This document shows positions 1-13,521 of a stretch of 64,000 bases of DNA, piece after piece. The DNA comes from Prunus persica (taxonomy: Eukaryota > Streptophyta > Magnoliopsida > Rosales > Rosaceae). The stretch's first letter is position 1; the number at the start of each line of letters is the position of its first letter. A program made the position numbers and the translations under genes. The DNA is taken from NCBI RefSeq assembly GCF_000346465.2, contig NC_034014.1:22020522-22084521 (forward strand), written 5' to 3'. The notes under the pieces were generated by a model. It had not been told where the DNA came from and searched no databases. It saw nothing but the letters and a program-made list of their open reading frames with translations.

Positions 1-2500
1 GACCGTCAAGATAAGCATAATTGATTGCAGAAAATTAAAGCCAAAATATCGTGGACTAAGATTATTATTGCATTAGACGGGGGATCCCTGCAAATGCGAT
101 CCCGTCTAAGAAGGAATCTGTATGTGGAAACGATGTGATGATCATGTGTGTGAGACTAAAAATGTAGGGAGTATTCAATTGAGATTGTAATGGGATTTTA
201 AAGGAGTTTAAAAGTCACTTTCAAACTTTGGCAATAAATTTATATAAAAACAAAGTTTAGAAGTTCATGAGTATTCAATCATGATTTTAAAGGAACTTAT
301 AAAATCGGAGTGTATTCAATCCAAACTTTTATGGACTTTCAAACGAAAGAGAAGTAATGTTTTGTAGGCTGAAAACATTGAGGTAATAAGTGTAGAGTAT
401 TATTGTCTTGCAGAAAGGGGGAGAAAGTGCAAAAGGCTTATAGTTTAAGTGATTAAAAGTAATCACACCTAAAATTATGTGTTTGAATCGTCTTCCCGTA
501 ATATCGCTTGTATGAAAACAAAATAAAAAATCAAAAGGGAAGAAAGCAGTGTCCAACTTTCACCATTTCATTATGACTGTTAGGTTTAGTCTGTTGGTGG
601 TATCATTATAACAAAATCAGAAACAGAAAGAAAATAAATTAGCGGTCAGTTTACGAAATTCAAGCTCTCACATCCTTTTTCCCCATGTTTTTGCCATTTT
701 CTTGGACTTGATGACTAGAGATAAGATAATTAACTTGTAGTGCACGATCAAGTGATCCTTTATTCCAAGTTCCAACCAAGCATTTTCCTATGCAAAATAA
801 ATTCTATTTGATTATCATTTATTAGTATTGGGATTTGATTGATAGACATAATTTTGTCAAATAACCACGTTCTGTGTTTTCTTTTATTTACGATTTGTCA
901 TCTTGAATTATTTAATTTCTTTCATCAATTTAAATGTGAGGTTAATATCACAACAACTATTTTGATATTCAAACTTGGCTTTGGAGTGAGGAAACTGAAG
1001 TGAACGTGACGGATGGAGTTAGAAACAAACCAAAAAGATATGAAAATTTCGGGCTTATAACCCTATTTAAATAAGGGAGATTTACTATTATACCTAATAT
1101 AGATGTTCAAATTATAAAATATAAATAAATAAAAACATTATATAAAATGGACTTTAAAAATACACCCAAAACCCATTTATAAAATAACAAAGAGGCTTCG
1201 AACTTTCTATAAATTACAAAACTGTCATTGATTTCTTAAAACAAGCCCAACCCCAAAACCTCATAAAAGAACCTAAAATACTCAATAGGGTATCAAAGTA
1301 ATTAAAATTCAATTCAATAGGGTCAGCTGTCATTTTTTAGATTTTTTTTTTGTTTGTTTAGAAATTAAATTGTATAGGGTTTATCCATATCATTAGTGCT
1401 ACGAATCGATATATAAATATCTCTTATAAATAAACACCCGAGGTTTTTAGATTACTTCATTGTAACTGCTGCAAAGTGTTTTTGCTTCTCCCCAAAGACT
1501 TTTTACAAACACTCTAAAGTTTTTCTTGCCACATGTTTTCAGAAGCGCTTTTAATTGTCAGAAAGCATTTCCAACCATGCAAAAGACAATTCCAAACATA
1601 CCCTTGATTTATACTAGTACTGCACAATCTACATGTTTCTTCTTTTATATATGTTTTATATAGCTGTGAGCTCATGTGGCTGGGACGTGGAAATTGGATT
1701 GGAAGGCTGGGCCTCACATGGTAGGAAGGAGTTTGATTGAGGCAACCTGTGAATTTTGTTGGGAGCCCTTTCTGTACATTGTTAAACCTTTTTTGGGTAA
1801 TGAAGGTGGTTTGATATTAGCTAGTAATGTAACATTTGTTTTTAGTTTAGCATGGTGGGGTTGGGTAACATGATTAAGAACATAACACGACACCAAATCC
1901 AATAAGAAATAGCTGCTCTAATTCTCATGTATATCCAATATATCAGTGACTCACTTTATTCAGATCATCTGATGCTTATCTATCTTCAAATTCCAACGTT
2001 CTCAGCTCAATTTGCTGTCATCTTTTAACATTTTAAGCTTTACATGATTCTCTATCTCCGACAAAAATGGAAGGCAAGGAGAAAAAAAAACTTTCAATAC
2101 TGACAACAGTAATCCGCTCTGCCATCAATTGTTGGAAATTTTATAATTACTCTGGACGGTGAGGAAATTCCCCTTCCAAATCATTCTCGTTTTTATTGTG
2201 CCTTTTTGGGTTGGACAAATTCCAAAACAAACAGCAACCCAACAACAACCCATCAAGAGAAGACAAAACGGAGATCAAAATTGCTAGAATTTTTACAGAA
2301 ACAACAAGAAGATTAAATCTGGATCCATAAATAGTTCAAAAAAAATTGATGGGCGTCGGGAAAGACAACAATATAAATTACGGAGTTTAGTTTTATAATT
2401 CCTGTAGATACGGTATCAATTTCCAGATCAAGTTGTCAAATTTTTTATGCCCATCCATGATTTCACCTCACGTCAACGACTTGTGAGAGAGAAGCCAGCC
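1..2500. other. Intergenic, upstream of first bHLH gene
   Basis: No supported gene; the short open frames here lack family features. It holds an AT-rich stretch with repeated 'gtattcaat' motifs near 167-340 that resembles a decayed MITE, and one copy of a ~326-bp dispersed repeat at 1075-1400 (listed separately). The rest is simple AT-rich DNA. Confidence 0.6.
1075..1400 (+). repeat. Dispersed ~326-bp repeat, copy A
   Basis: It begins GGGAGATTTACTATTATACC and ends CATTAGTGCT. The reverse complement of 19122-19446 is the same sequence throughout, with many substitutions and small indels (325 bp against 326 bp). The left half is also recognisable at 37350-37560. Near-equal lengths suggest a defined non-autonomous unit. 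I could not find a convincing target-site duplication, so the class is left open. Confidence 0.7.
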
Positions 2501-2505
2501 TTATT

Positions 2506-2550
2506 CACGTGAGGTATAGGCAAATATAATTGACCTACAACTGGTATAAA
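2506..2550 (+). promoter_or_regulatory. Putative promoter of first bHLH gene: G-box and TATA box
   Basis: A perfect G-box CACGTG lies at 2506-2511 and a TATAAA at 2545-2550, about 220 bp before the start codon. A leader intron is plausible between them and the ATG (GTAAGC donor at 2595, TTTCTAG acceptor ending 2714). The second bHLH gene has the same arrangement. The motifs are seen; their use is inferred. Confidence 0.5.
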
Positions 2551-2767
2551 GGTGCTCAAGGATATCACTTTCTCCAACTCAAGGAAGGAGAGGGGTAAGC
2601 TTCCATATCTCTCTTCTTGTGAACTCCATAGAGATCCTTAAAGTTTCATTCTTCAAAATTTTCATGTTAAATTCGGATTTTGTTTTGACTTTTTGGTTTT
2701 CTTCATCTTTCTAGGATCATATTGTCCATATCTTTGACTAAATAGAGGAGCTCTCAGCCACATTAAT

Positions 2768-4410
2768 ATGGACATATCATCAGCCAAATGGTTCTCTGAA
2801 TTGGTAATGTTCTGAATTGTTTATCTTGGAACAATTTTCCTTAATTGTTTTTTTTTTTTTTGTTAATATTTTTTTGTTACAATTAATTTTCAGGGAATCG
2901 ATGATTACAATTTCATTCCTCAATGCGACTTGAACACTCTTGATGAAGGGTTTACTGCACAGGACATTGCCACTGCACTTGGGGAGAATTTCAAGCAATC
3001 TTTATCTTCTGAAAGTTATTCATCTTACCCAACCTTGACTACCCAAAACACCAAAACCACGACCACCACATTAAGTGGTGGTTCATCCATTAATAAGACT
3101 TCTCAGACCAGCTTTGAGAGGCCAGCTAAACAGCTCAAGACTAGTAACTGGAACTCTGGCATCACAGAACATGTTTCACCAAAACCCTCCTCTTCTTCCT
3201 CCCAGATTCTTTCGTTTGAGAGCTCGAGTTCACCGTCTTCCAAGCCTCAGCACTTCTGTAATAATTTTGACTCTACCTTGAAGCCGAAGGATGAGGCTCC
3301 ATCACAAATAAATATGCAGTTTTCACCTTTAATTTCCAAGTCTTCCATTAAAGACTGCAGCCAGGGGACTAAGAGGCCATACTCAATAACTAGAACACCT
3401 TCACACGCTCAAGAGCACATAATGGCTGAGAGAAAGCGGAGAGAAAAGCTCAGCGAGAGATTCATAGCTCTTTCTGCCATTGTTCCTGGCCTAAAGAAGG
3501 TACTACATTTTTGTCAATGAAGTTGATCAAACCCCATTTCATATTAATAGCGGTAATTCTTGTTTGAATGTGGGGTCTATATTCGTAGTTTCGTCTCGCG
3601 AGAAAAAATGGACTCCGACGAGTCTGTATGTTTACTAATTTAGATGTTTCAATTTCTTGGCTATAGATGGACAAAGCTTCTGTTCTTGGAGATGCTATCA
3701 AACATGTGAAACAGCTTCAAGAGAGGGTGAAAGTGCTTGAGGAACAAACCAAGAAGAGAACCGTGGAATCCGTGGTGTTCGTGAAGAAGTCTCAACTCTC
3801 TGCTGATGATGGCACCTCTTCCTGCGGTGAAAGCTTTGATGCCCACTCTGACGAAGCTTCACTCCCAGAAATTGAAGCAAAAGTTTCAGAAACGGATGTT
3901 TTGATTCGAATTCACTGTGAGAAACAGAAAGGCTTTGTGGTGAAAATACTAAGCGAAGTTGAGAAGCTTCAACTATCGGTGGTTAATAGCAGTGTCTTGC
4001 CATTTGGGAATTCCGCTCTAGATATCACAATTATTGCTCAGGTATACTACCTTTCACTCATCTATAGCACTGAGAATAGATTTTTATTTATTTTTTTGTC
4101 ATAAACACTGAAAAAAGACTATTCGATGCCGTGTACCAATATACATTACCTGATATATTGTCGATGTAATATTGATACATGATCAAAATTTGGTCATTTC
4201 AAACAAATTAATATGAATTCAATATGGTTAGATTGGTAACCAGTATGAGCGAAGCTAACAATTACATTTTTCTAAAAAATTAATTTGAAGATAACATCAA
4301 TGATTTAGTAAATTGTTTGCATATTTGTCTTGCAGATGGAGGATGAATTCAATATGTCAGTGAAGGATCTAGCAAGAAACTTGCGAGGGGCTCTGCTGAA
4401 GTTCATGTGA
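2768..4410 (+). CDS. bHLH transcription factor, subgroup IVa (bHLH18/19/20/25 type), copy 1
   Basis: Four coding exons: 2768-2803, 2894-3499, 3667-4041, 4336-4410, all phase 0 with GT-AG introns, giving 363 aa. The N-terminus (SAKWFSEL, then a Ser-rich low-complexity region) is typical of this plant subgroup. The bHLH domain spans about residues 184-244 and is split by the second intron between LKK and MDKAS. The basic region carries His187-Glu191-Arg195, the H-E-R signature of G-box/E-box binders. A C-terminal ACT-like dimerisation region follows (about 270-363). Subgroup IVa proteins are nuclear regulators; Arabidopsis members include NAI1 (ER bodies) and the bHLH18/19/20/25 set linked to jasmonate and iron responses. 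Which role applies here cannot be read from sequence. The paralogue at 13522 has identical intron positions, so the pair arose by tandem duplication. Confidence 0.93.
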
Positions 4411-7400
4411 CAGGTCATGGGGCATTTTCATAGTCTGAGGATTCTGTTTTTTCAATTAGCTAAAAGTTCTCTTTTCTCCACCTTTTTTTTTTTACCTACT
4501 CTTTTTCCCAACCTTTCCGAGACAAGTCCAATGCCTGTGAGTCTCTCCATTTTTGGGACCATCCACCGTTGGGCCCATTGCTAAAGCTTTGTTTTCTCAT
4601 GAGGGTTTTCTATATGTGTATTTGCTGGAGGGTTTTTTGTTCTTATTTTTGCGTGGTTGACTTATTGGTACCACGTTGAATTTACCCACCTGCTGTTATC
4701 ACAAGGAACCCCACGGCCAGACATTACTAAGTTTTTTGAGTTTTCATTTTTCAAATGAAATCTCTTTTTAACTTTTAAGGACTAGTTTGGTATTGATGTG
4801 CTTTTAAATAAATAAAAAATTGTTTCTACTATGCTGTAAGTATAAAAAACAGTGTCATAGCATTTGATAAACTTTCTTGTAAAAGTGATATGATTGTGTA
4901 TAATCACCAAAAAAAAGGTGTAATTAAATAAAAATATGCAAAAATACAAGAAATTTAAATACATTTACAATTTTTTTTTAAATCTTAATAGTAATATATA
5001 CTTGTAATAAATAAAAATATATCCATGAGAAGGAAAAGCCCCTTTTTTTCCCTCCCCCCTCCTCCTTTCTTCTCCCTTCTTCTTCGTCTCCCTTCTCTGC
5101 AACCCCTTTGCTCTTTTAGCTTGAGCAAGTTTAGGGCTTCTCCGATACAAGCCACCCATCTCATACCCTAAGATATTCCCACCTTCTCACCATGCCAAAG
5201 GCTTTGATGGCCTATAAAAATCAAAACCAAAACAAACCAACTTATCGTTTATGCCCAGATTCAAAATTCTGTCAACACTATGAACTATTTTGAGAGAAAA
5301 GGAAGAGATATGTGTTAATATTAATAATTAGTAGAGAGAGTGCACCTTCTTGAAAGAGAAAGATAGATGTAGATTTCATCTAATCTTTCACAGAGTAGCA
5401 AACAAATTTTTAAAGAATTACAACACTTTTCTGGAAGAATTTCTCCAACTTTTCTTCCTAAGAATCAACCTCAGGAATCGGAGTTAAGTATTCCAATTAA
5501 GTTTTTTACTAACTGTCAGGAATCGGAATGAAAACAAAATGCATTCTCATTAAAACCATTTACTATTGTTAAGAATCGGAATCAAAACCAGTTTAATTAC
5601 CAAAATTCCCTTACAAAAACAAATTCAAATTATTCAACTACTTACACAATTTTTCTAATTAATAAAAAATTCAAAACAAAAGTTCTCTAATCTAATAATA
5701 AACCTTTGTTTTTACAACAACAACAAAAAACCAACTTTTTAGATAGTAATAATAAATTCAATTTAATATATGTAAAAATAATCATATTTTATAATTTTAA
5801 TTATTACTTCCTAGTATATCTAAATATATAGAATTAAGTTAAATATATTTATGTTCAAAGAAAATGTCATCAACTTTTTTTCTTTTTCTTTTTTTTGGTT
5901 TTTTGGTGTTTGGGTAGAAAAATGCCCATTCTGATTCACCTCCGCCCAATACTACCTCCCCGCATCGCTTTTAATTCCCACCATGCAAGTAAACAAAGAA
6001 GTGATCAAAAATAGGAATGACTCTCATTCCTCTCATTCCTTTTCCGTGTAAGTAAACATGCCCTTATTATATGGGCTTTATAATAGTCCATTGCCTAATT
6101 AATAGACAACAACAACAAATTATGTGACTTATAATGTACTACGACGCCACCACTGCCGCCGGCCACTCATCTCTCCTCTCTCCATATATTACATACACAG
6201 CTCCGGCCACCTAGTTCTCACCCTAGAGAAATCTCTGTACCTTTTTTTAGCTATTGTTTCACCTAAATTCAATCGAACTAACTTAGGTATCAAAGGGTCT
6301 TTGGCCAACAGAAATCGAGGAAGAGAGAGAAGGAAGATCGAAGGTTGAAGAATCACAAAGCAAATATTCTCCCGCAAAATTATTTGTACAAACAGTATTG
6401 ATTTAGATTGAAAAATAAGAATCATTCTCTTCAAGATACCATCATTTTGAAGAAATCAAACTATGTGTATGAATGAAATACAAGACTAATAACATATGCA
6501 AAAATAGATGCAGATTTTAGAAATCAAAAGCTTTAAAAACCATTTCTGCCCTTAGAACACTTTCAAGCAAAACCATAGACAAAACCAATTTTTCAATATT
6601 AATAAGGATGTCGATGTCCTTAATTTTTTATAAGAAAAAAATTACACACATCCTTTTTAGGGCTACCACACAATGCAATTTCAATAATCAAAATCGTCTA
6701 TATTTTAGATCTCCCTTCAAGGATCATCCTGCAAAAAAATAATCAAGATATGAAATTGTTTGATCATCTAAAAGTCTATAATAATAATAATATATATAAA
6801 AACACAATTCGTTAGACAAAACCAGAACAAAAAAGGAATAATCAAATGACTAAACAAATTTTCAATTTTCCTAAGTTTTAACATAAATTGTATTCAAAGT
6901 ATAACAATCGTACAACCCTGTTATGAGAGGTGTAATGGAAAGTGAAAAGCTTTTATCATTGTTCATTGGAGCTTGAAGTTTGGCTAAAATATATATATGT
7001 ACAAAAGATATTTTATCATGGGTAAATAACCCTTCCATTATCTATAACCTAATTCTAATTCATTTCCTCACTCAAATTGAAAGAATCGAACCTTTAACCT
7101 AACCTCATTTTAGCCTAAACCTTGGTTTCTCATATATATTATAACAACTTGCACATTCCTTAATTAACAGAAACTGTATAGAGGTAAACGAGGGGGAGGG
7201 GGTTATTTATCCATGATCAAATATCTTGTATCCGGCAAAAATAGGATTTTGATCGGTTGTTGAGGGACACTATATGGATTACGAGATCCCCAAGAACAAT
7301 ATATAAACGAAGAATACTAACTATAATTTATAAGTAGTCCACTGCAGATTCCCTCCCACTAGGGTCTTTTTTAATTATCTGGTGCTCCAAAACCTCAGGT

Positions 7401-10400
7401 ACTGTTTGTTATCAAATCCAATATCAAGCGAGACAAATTTTTGAGATCAGAGGATTGTAATTTATAACTACATATCATTGATTAGAATGAAACAGAAAGA
7501 AAAAAAGAAGTTGAAATCTTATGATTACCCAAAGCCAACCCATTTCCACCCATATGTTTTGATGATCCATCTATCAGCATTGACCTTTTAAAGTCCATGC
7601 ACATTCCTCATTTCAACACCTTACCAAGCAGCAGCAGCAGCAGCTAGCTAGACACCATTGCCAGTGCACTGGCAATAATAACACAAATACCCAAGAAAAA
7701 CTGTTATTAATGTAAGACAGTGTCTATCATTTCATTATTAAAAGTTGTTAGATATTGCTGACTATTTAAAGAGATTCGAAGACTACTTGGAGCCTTATAC
7801 TTGGGGGTAATTAAACTAAACAAATCTATAAGCCGCATGATTACATATTATTTTGCATATCCCCTGAAATTTGAATGCAAGTTTGAATTCGCTAAGCGTA
7901 TGCTCTTCGTATACGTATGACACTAAATCATATACGAGTGAGATACATATAATGTGTATTATATCAACCATTATTAGATAAAAACTTGGCTCTCTCAGTT
8001 GTCAGATCTGATCCTATTTTTTCGCCATAGTTGATAGGAGTTTCATTAAAAGTCCATATAATTATACAATATTATAATGGAGACATTGTTGTCCTTACCA
8101 GTGCACTCCCTCCCACCAAAAAAAAAAATTAACAAAACTTTCTTATAACCACGTGATAGTTTTATGAAGAAGGATAGCTTTTAGCCTGTAAAATTTATAT
8201 ACCACATGTAAAACTAACTAATTTACAGTATAATTTCATATAAAATTATACTGCAAGGGGAGAATAGTGCTCCCCCTATAATTATGATTCAATTCATATT
8301 TGAATTAGCTAGTCGATCTTAGGATATTTAGAATTAGAATATTGATCCGTTTATTCAAAGTTCGATTCTGCCTTCCATTATCTAGAGAGAAACTTGACCT
8401 ATAGGAACATTTTAGTCGTGAAAATAAAAGTTTCTCTTATGTGAAAGACCAGGCACACCCTCCAAAATTCAACAAACCCCACCAATTCTTTATATCTTCC
8501 AACCATGCATTTCAAAAGTAGGGTATATCTTTTCAAAACATGTTACCTCAATGAAAGCAAAGTGATTGATGAAAAAGCTCAACTTGACTGGACGACAGAG
8601 GCGTAAAACAAAAAAGAAATGGAAGATATACATTAATTATATTATATAATGTTATGTTAAGTAGAGTGATGAGAAAATAACTATTGTTAATTAGCTGCTT
8701 GATGAGTAACTTAAGACAAGAGTTAAGTTAATCCAATCACGTTTATCATGTGATTACTGCCGGCTCTTTCCATGAATCGTGAGTTCTTATTGGTCATTCA
8801 TAAATAAAATAAATATGCATCTGGAAGGCTTCGTGGATCGATTTGGACATCTCTCATTATGCCTTCAAAAACACACATGGGGGCCGCTGCATAAAGTATA
8901 CTTGTTTCCAATTTCGGATACCTCCAAGTTTTGGTGTACTTATTTTAATCTCCTTGATTATGTATTTCCTTCCTTCCCGGCGCAACAGCTCATCTTATTA
9001 ATATATATATATATATACATAATCATTTTTTGAGTTATATTATAATTAATTAATTAATAACCCTAAACCCTAACTAACGATTGTGGTTTCTAGTGCTATT
9101 GCACATTGGATTATAATTAATATCTTGCAGCTTTTTAATTTCCATTTACATGCACAATGTTGATTAAAGTTTAGACAAAAATGTCATCATTGAACCATAA
9201 ACAAGTGTACCAATTAGATCTTCGAGATCCTTCAATAAAGTCAATTGCTTGCTACTAAAAGCTACAGCTCACAAAGGAAGACAAAACACTTGAATTTCTG
9301 ATCGATGAACAAGTTAACAAGTAAAAGAGTACGTACGTCCATTTTTGAGTAAAAGTAACTCACACGAAATGTGGCTATTGTATTTCTTTATAATAAAGGC
9401 GGTGCCTTGTTCATCTATATCAAAATAGTGTTATCTCAATTAAATACATTTTTATCTGAACGTAACATGCCATGAAAATCAGCAATAATACTTTTTCTTA
9501 TTTATAAAAATGCGATAGAATTTTAGCACCAATATACTTTTTTAAGGCTATTGTTCGGGTTTAGCATGCTTAAAATTCTTACACTTTGAAAATTATAAAG
9601 TGAATACTATATATGTAATTAACTCTGATAATTAGTGATCACTATATACTATTTAAATTTGGGATATTCCATTCATCACTTTAAAAATAATATGTGTGCA
9701 TACAAAAATTAATTTCGAGTTTTGAGATATATGACAAGCTAAATAAAATGGAAATACAATTAAGATTCAAACTACCAAAATTGTGTTCGTCATACCATTT
9801 CGTCCAAGTTTAAGCAAAAGTAGTCAGCATTAATGTTTGGTCCATAGTTGAAGGAGTCCTCCAAATGTGAAGCTACACCAACTTAATTAGTTTGTGTTTA
9901 TACGTGCGTGTCCACCGACCAAATTAGTCAGTATTTTCGTACTGCAAGTTTTTTTCTTATTTTCCCATATATATTTCTTCTTCCATACATATATAAAAGA
10001 TACAACTAACATAAAAAGTAGTCATTCTAGAAGCATCTCACGAGTTTATCTACAGTTAATGCTAATGATGTAGCTCGAAAGCTCTTACACTTGATTAATA
10101 GCAACGCTAATCTATGTTTATAGGTTCAAAATCAATCACTACGAGTGCTGAAGTTTTAAATTTTTCTAATAGCATGATGCTTAAGGCTTAGACGTGCATG
10201 GGTCAAGTCATCACCTCGGTTGTTAAATACAGCCAAAACAGCCATATATGAAGAAATTAAGGAAATCTGCAAGTGATTGCTTCAAAGTGTTGCTCAATTA
10301 TTTGGTTTGATCCTAAGCTTTAAGTTAAAACTGCTAAATCTTTCAATCAGATCGTACACCTTAGAATATATCCCTTTTTTTTTTTGGGTTTTCCATATAC

Positions 10401-11829
10401 CCTTTTAATTAAAACCACTATCCTTAATTACTTTGTTTGTTATATATATATATAATAAGTTCCAAGGTACCATTGGATTATCTATCTACCCTTTTGTTTG
10501 TTTTTCTATGTGTTAAAGAGTCATTAAGTACGTGAGCATGATGTGATTGATGACCATCATGAGCAAGATTATTGGAAGAGGAAATGGAATGGTTTGACCC
10601 AAAAACAATTATTTTATGAAAGGGTGAAAATATGGAAATGGCTACAATCGAGCTCGTGTGGAATTAGAACCAAGCGTGTCGATCGCCGCCAAAAGCTGCC
10701 TAGTGCCTATAGTGAAACCTCAGCCAGCTTTCAAACTTTCACCCCATTTTCTCACGTGCCTAAACAAAACTAATATAATAATAAGTAAGGCTTAAATGCC
10801 AACAATTTTACTCATCGAGAATTTTTTTTCTTTTACCAAAGTTAGGAAGGGAAAGGGGAAACTCACATACACGGGTAACACGAGGAATTTTTTTTTTTTC
10901 TTTTAATTTGAAATTGAGTATCCTAGGTTTAATTATGAATGAATTATAATTTGGAAATTTTGTTGAAATTAAATTAGGGCTTTGATTTTAGATATTCGGT
11001 TGAGATGTTTGATTTGTTTTTGGTATTGTTGAGATATTTGATTAAATGCATCGATGATATTATGATAATTAGTTTATTTTTTTAACGTGATTTAGGATTA
11101 CGTCATCTAGTTTTAGTTTTTGTATTTGTTTAACTTTTATTTACAGATAGAGATGCATTTGAAGGTAAAGCTCATTACGTCCCTAATTAGGTGTATCTTT
11201 TTATATTTATTAATGAAATTCACTCAAACCGTCAAATTTAGTATGTAAGTTTTGCCCAATCGACATTTGAATCCTGGAACTGTCACTGGTTGAGAGAATG
11301 GGGTGGTAGCTCAGTTGGCTCATACTAGTTGGGGTGGTCCTGGCGGGTTGAGAGGGAGGGCAGGGTGTATGAGGCTGGTGGGTTTCTAGTTTTTCTTTTT
11401 CTTTTTCTTTTTTTATATTCTTATTATAATTTCCTTAAACAATTAGAGTTTTTCTCATTAATTTTTAAAACTTCTAAAGAATATTTTTTAATAGTAATTT
11501 AACAAAATAGACAGGATTGGATGACTGGGTAAACCACAAAAATTTAATGGGCCACATTGAAAACACTCATACTAAAGGATAGTTTGATAACCATTTCAAT
11601 TTTTTTTTTTCTTTTTCTTTTTTTTTGAATGAAAACAGAATCTTTTTTGGTAACCATTTTAACAAAAACTAATATAAAAGTTTCATACTAAAAAATGTTT
11701 AGAACTTGTTTGGTAACTGATTTCAGTTTCATTCTGTTTTTTGGGGAACTTGAAAATGAAATTCTTTTTTAGGTCAAATTGTGAATTTGAGATCATAGAA
11801 TGAAAGTGCATGTCACAAAGAGTTCGTAA
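4411..11829. other. Long intergenic region between the two bHLH genes
   Basis: No coding gene is supported. 4411-4760 is the likely 3' UTR and flank of the first bHLH gene; a similar text ('tttttgcgtggttgac', 'accacgtt') recurs after the second gene, showing the duplication extended past the stop codon. 5460-6062 has repeat character, with 'ggaatcgga' motifs and an end reading 'gtaagtaaacatgccc', and may be a degraded DNA transposon. A telo-box-like ccctaaaccctaa sits at 9060. A tRNA-like A-box sequence lies near 11302 (separate entry). Confidence 0.6.
11295..11420 (+). repeat. Possible tRNA-derived SINE remnant
   Basis: GGTGGTAGCTCAGTTGGCT contains a perfect RNA polymerase III A-box (TRGCNNAGTNGG form) near a plausible 5' end, and the segment ends about 100 bp later in a T-rich tail with repeated 'tttttc'. 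No good B-box and no tRNA cloverleaf are visible, so this is not a tRNA gene. A SINE remnant is an inference only. Confidence 0.25.
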
Positions 11830-12490
11830 TAGGGGTGAGCACGGTCTGGTTCGGTCCAGTTTGATTTGGTTCTCACCTCAAACCAAAACTGAAACCAGTA
11901 CTATTTAACATGTTCAATTCAGTCCGGTTTAAGTAATTTTAAAAAAAAAATTGGCCGGTTCGATTCTGATCAGTACTAGTCTGGTTTTGAACTGAATTAT
12001 TATTATTTTATTTTATTTCAAAAAAAATTAAATATATATTATAATAAATAAGTTATTTTTTGGCTTAAAATTTAACAAATGACCCAATTCATACAATGAG
12101 AAAATTTTTTAAGTTGAATTTGGAAAAATATTAATTAAAAATTTTAAAATATAGCATTGGATTTTAAAATATTGAAATAAAATAATACAACCGGTCCGGT
12201 TTGGTGCGGTATAAAACTGAAATCAAAATCGGTTAGAACTGGTTCGGTTCGATTTGTTGACTTTTTTTGTCAACTGATTTTTTTCCCTTTTTTTTCACCG
12301 GTCTGGTTCGATGTTCCGGTTTTTCGATCCCGATGACCACCCCTAGTTCGTAATATGTTAAAAACTTATTTGGTGACTGATTTCAGTTTCATTTTGTTTA
12401 TGGGGAACTTGAAAATTAAATTCTTTTTTAGGTCAATTTATGAATTTGAGATCATAAAATGAAAGTTCATGTTACAAAGAGTTCGTAGCA
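11700..12490. repeat. Direct duplication of ~130 bp split by an hAT element
   Basis: The sequence at about 11702-11829 ('ttggtaactgatttcag' through 'caaagagttcgtaa') is repeated at about 12360-12488 ('ttggtgactgatttcag' through 'caaagagttcgta') with scattered differences. The hAT-like element at 11830-12345 sits at the junction, in the end of the first copy, so the tandem duplication is older than the insertion. Confidence 0.75.
11830..12345. mobile_element. Non-autonomous hAT-type element (516 bp)
   Basis: Terminal inverted repeats read TAGGGGTGAGCACGG at the left and ...CCACCCCTA at the right. An 8-bp target-site duplication, gttcgtaa, flanks both ends (11822-11829 and 12346-12353). The interior is rich in 'ccggttcggt'-like motifs and codes for nothing. 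TIR form and 8-bp TSD fit the hAT superfamily. A second family member is at 45449-46002. Confidence 0.88.
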
Positions 12491-13000
12491 TTAATTTTTT
12501 GGAGTCCGGAATGTTTGGTGAATTTCAAACCTGAAAGTCCTAAAGCTCATAATAGGGTCCAACACAAGAGTCGAGTAGTCGGGTCCAAGTTGGGATGTCC
12601 CAAATATTGAGCTTTGGTAACTTGAGTGCAATGTATGTGTGATAATTTAAACTTGGTAAATGAGAAAGGAGGGTAAACAAAATAAAAACGAAAATTAAAA
12701 ACACTTTCAAGTTGTTTTGAAAAATATAAAGGTGATTTTAAAAACTAGTTTTCACCTTTTTGAAAACACAAAACAAAATATGTTACTAGGTATATTTTCA
12801 ATTTTTAATTTTCAAAAAAAAAGTACAAATAAAATAGTTATTAAACGACCCTAAATTAGCAGAATGGGTCAACCACTCAGACCAATTTTTACATTAGAGC
12901 CTTATAAGTTATTAGAAATGAGTAGTGTTCACACTTTGACCAAGAGAAGAAAGCCTCCAAATGAATAGTGTTCATTCATCAGAATGCGGACACCATTTTC
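12354..13000. other. Intergenic, upstream of second bHLH gene
   Basis: Contains the second half of the ~130-bp duplication (to about 12490) and then AT-rich sequence. No gene seen. Confidence 0.6.
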
Positions 13001-13001
13001 A

Positions 13002-13124
13002 CACGTGCCACTAAACTTAATAGTAAATTAATTTGGATCTGCTACGTACAATTTTTCTTTGCTACCCTTTTCTCTTTAGTCATCTGCTCAGTGTGGAGTG
13101 GAGCGCGTTCGTACACCTATAAAA
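13002..13124 (+). promoter_or_regulatory. Putative promoter of second bHLH gene: G-box and TATA box
   Basis: A G-box CACGTG is at 13002-13007 and TATAAAA at 13118-13124, about 400 bp before the start codon. A leader intron is likely: an AAG|GTGAGC donor at 13197, with candidate acceptors ending at 13329 or 13462. This matches the G-box, TATA and leader-intron order of the paralogue. Transcript data would be needed to fix the acceptor. Confidence 0.45.
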
Positions 13125-13521
13125 CACTGCAAACTTGTCTTTCCTGCGAATTGGAAAACAACCCTTGGGTCTTCTCTCTTCTCAAGTCTTATTAAGGTGA
13201 GCTTTCAACTTTCAACTCTCCTTTTCCTGTTGTTTTCCAAATTCCAAGGAGTTTCTTTGAGGTTTCCACCCTTAATTTCTTCCCTGCACTTGTTTTTAAG
13301 GTTTTCTGACAAAAGCTGGTTTTTTCAGATTTGGGTTTCTTCTTCCTTAATTTAATCAAGCATATAATGTTTAGTCTACATATCAGCCTTCCATGATATC
13401 TTTATTCCTTTATTTTTATCAAGAAAGAAGAAGTATAACTAAGATTTTACTGTCTTGTTTAGTCTAATCCAAAGGTGCTGCCAACTCCGATCCACTCCAA
13501 GGAAAGAAAGCAAGTGTTTAA

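Noticed and set aside
9055..9080. Telomeric repeat
   Set aside because: Only two units (ccctaaaccctaa); the same short motif at 41288 is also isolated. They are telo-box-like at most.
11302..11375. tRNA gene
   Set aside because: Only the A-box fits; there is no acceptor stem pairing, anticodon arm or B-box.
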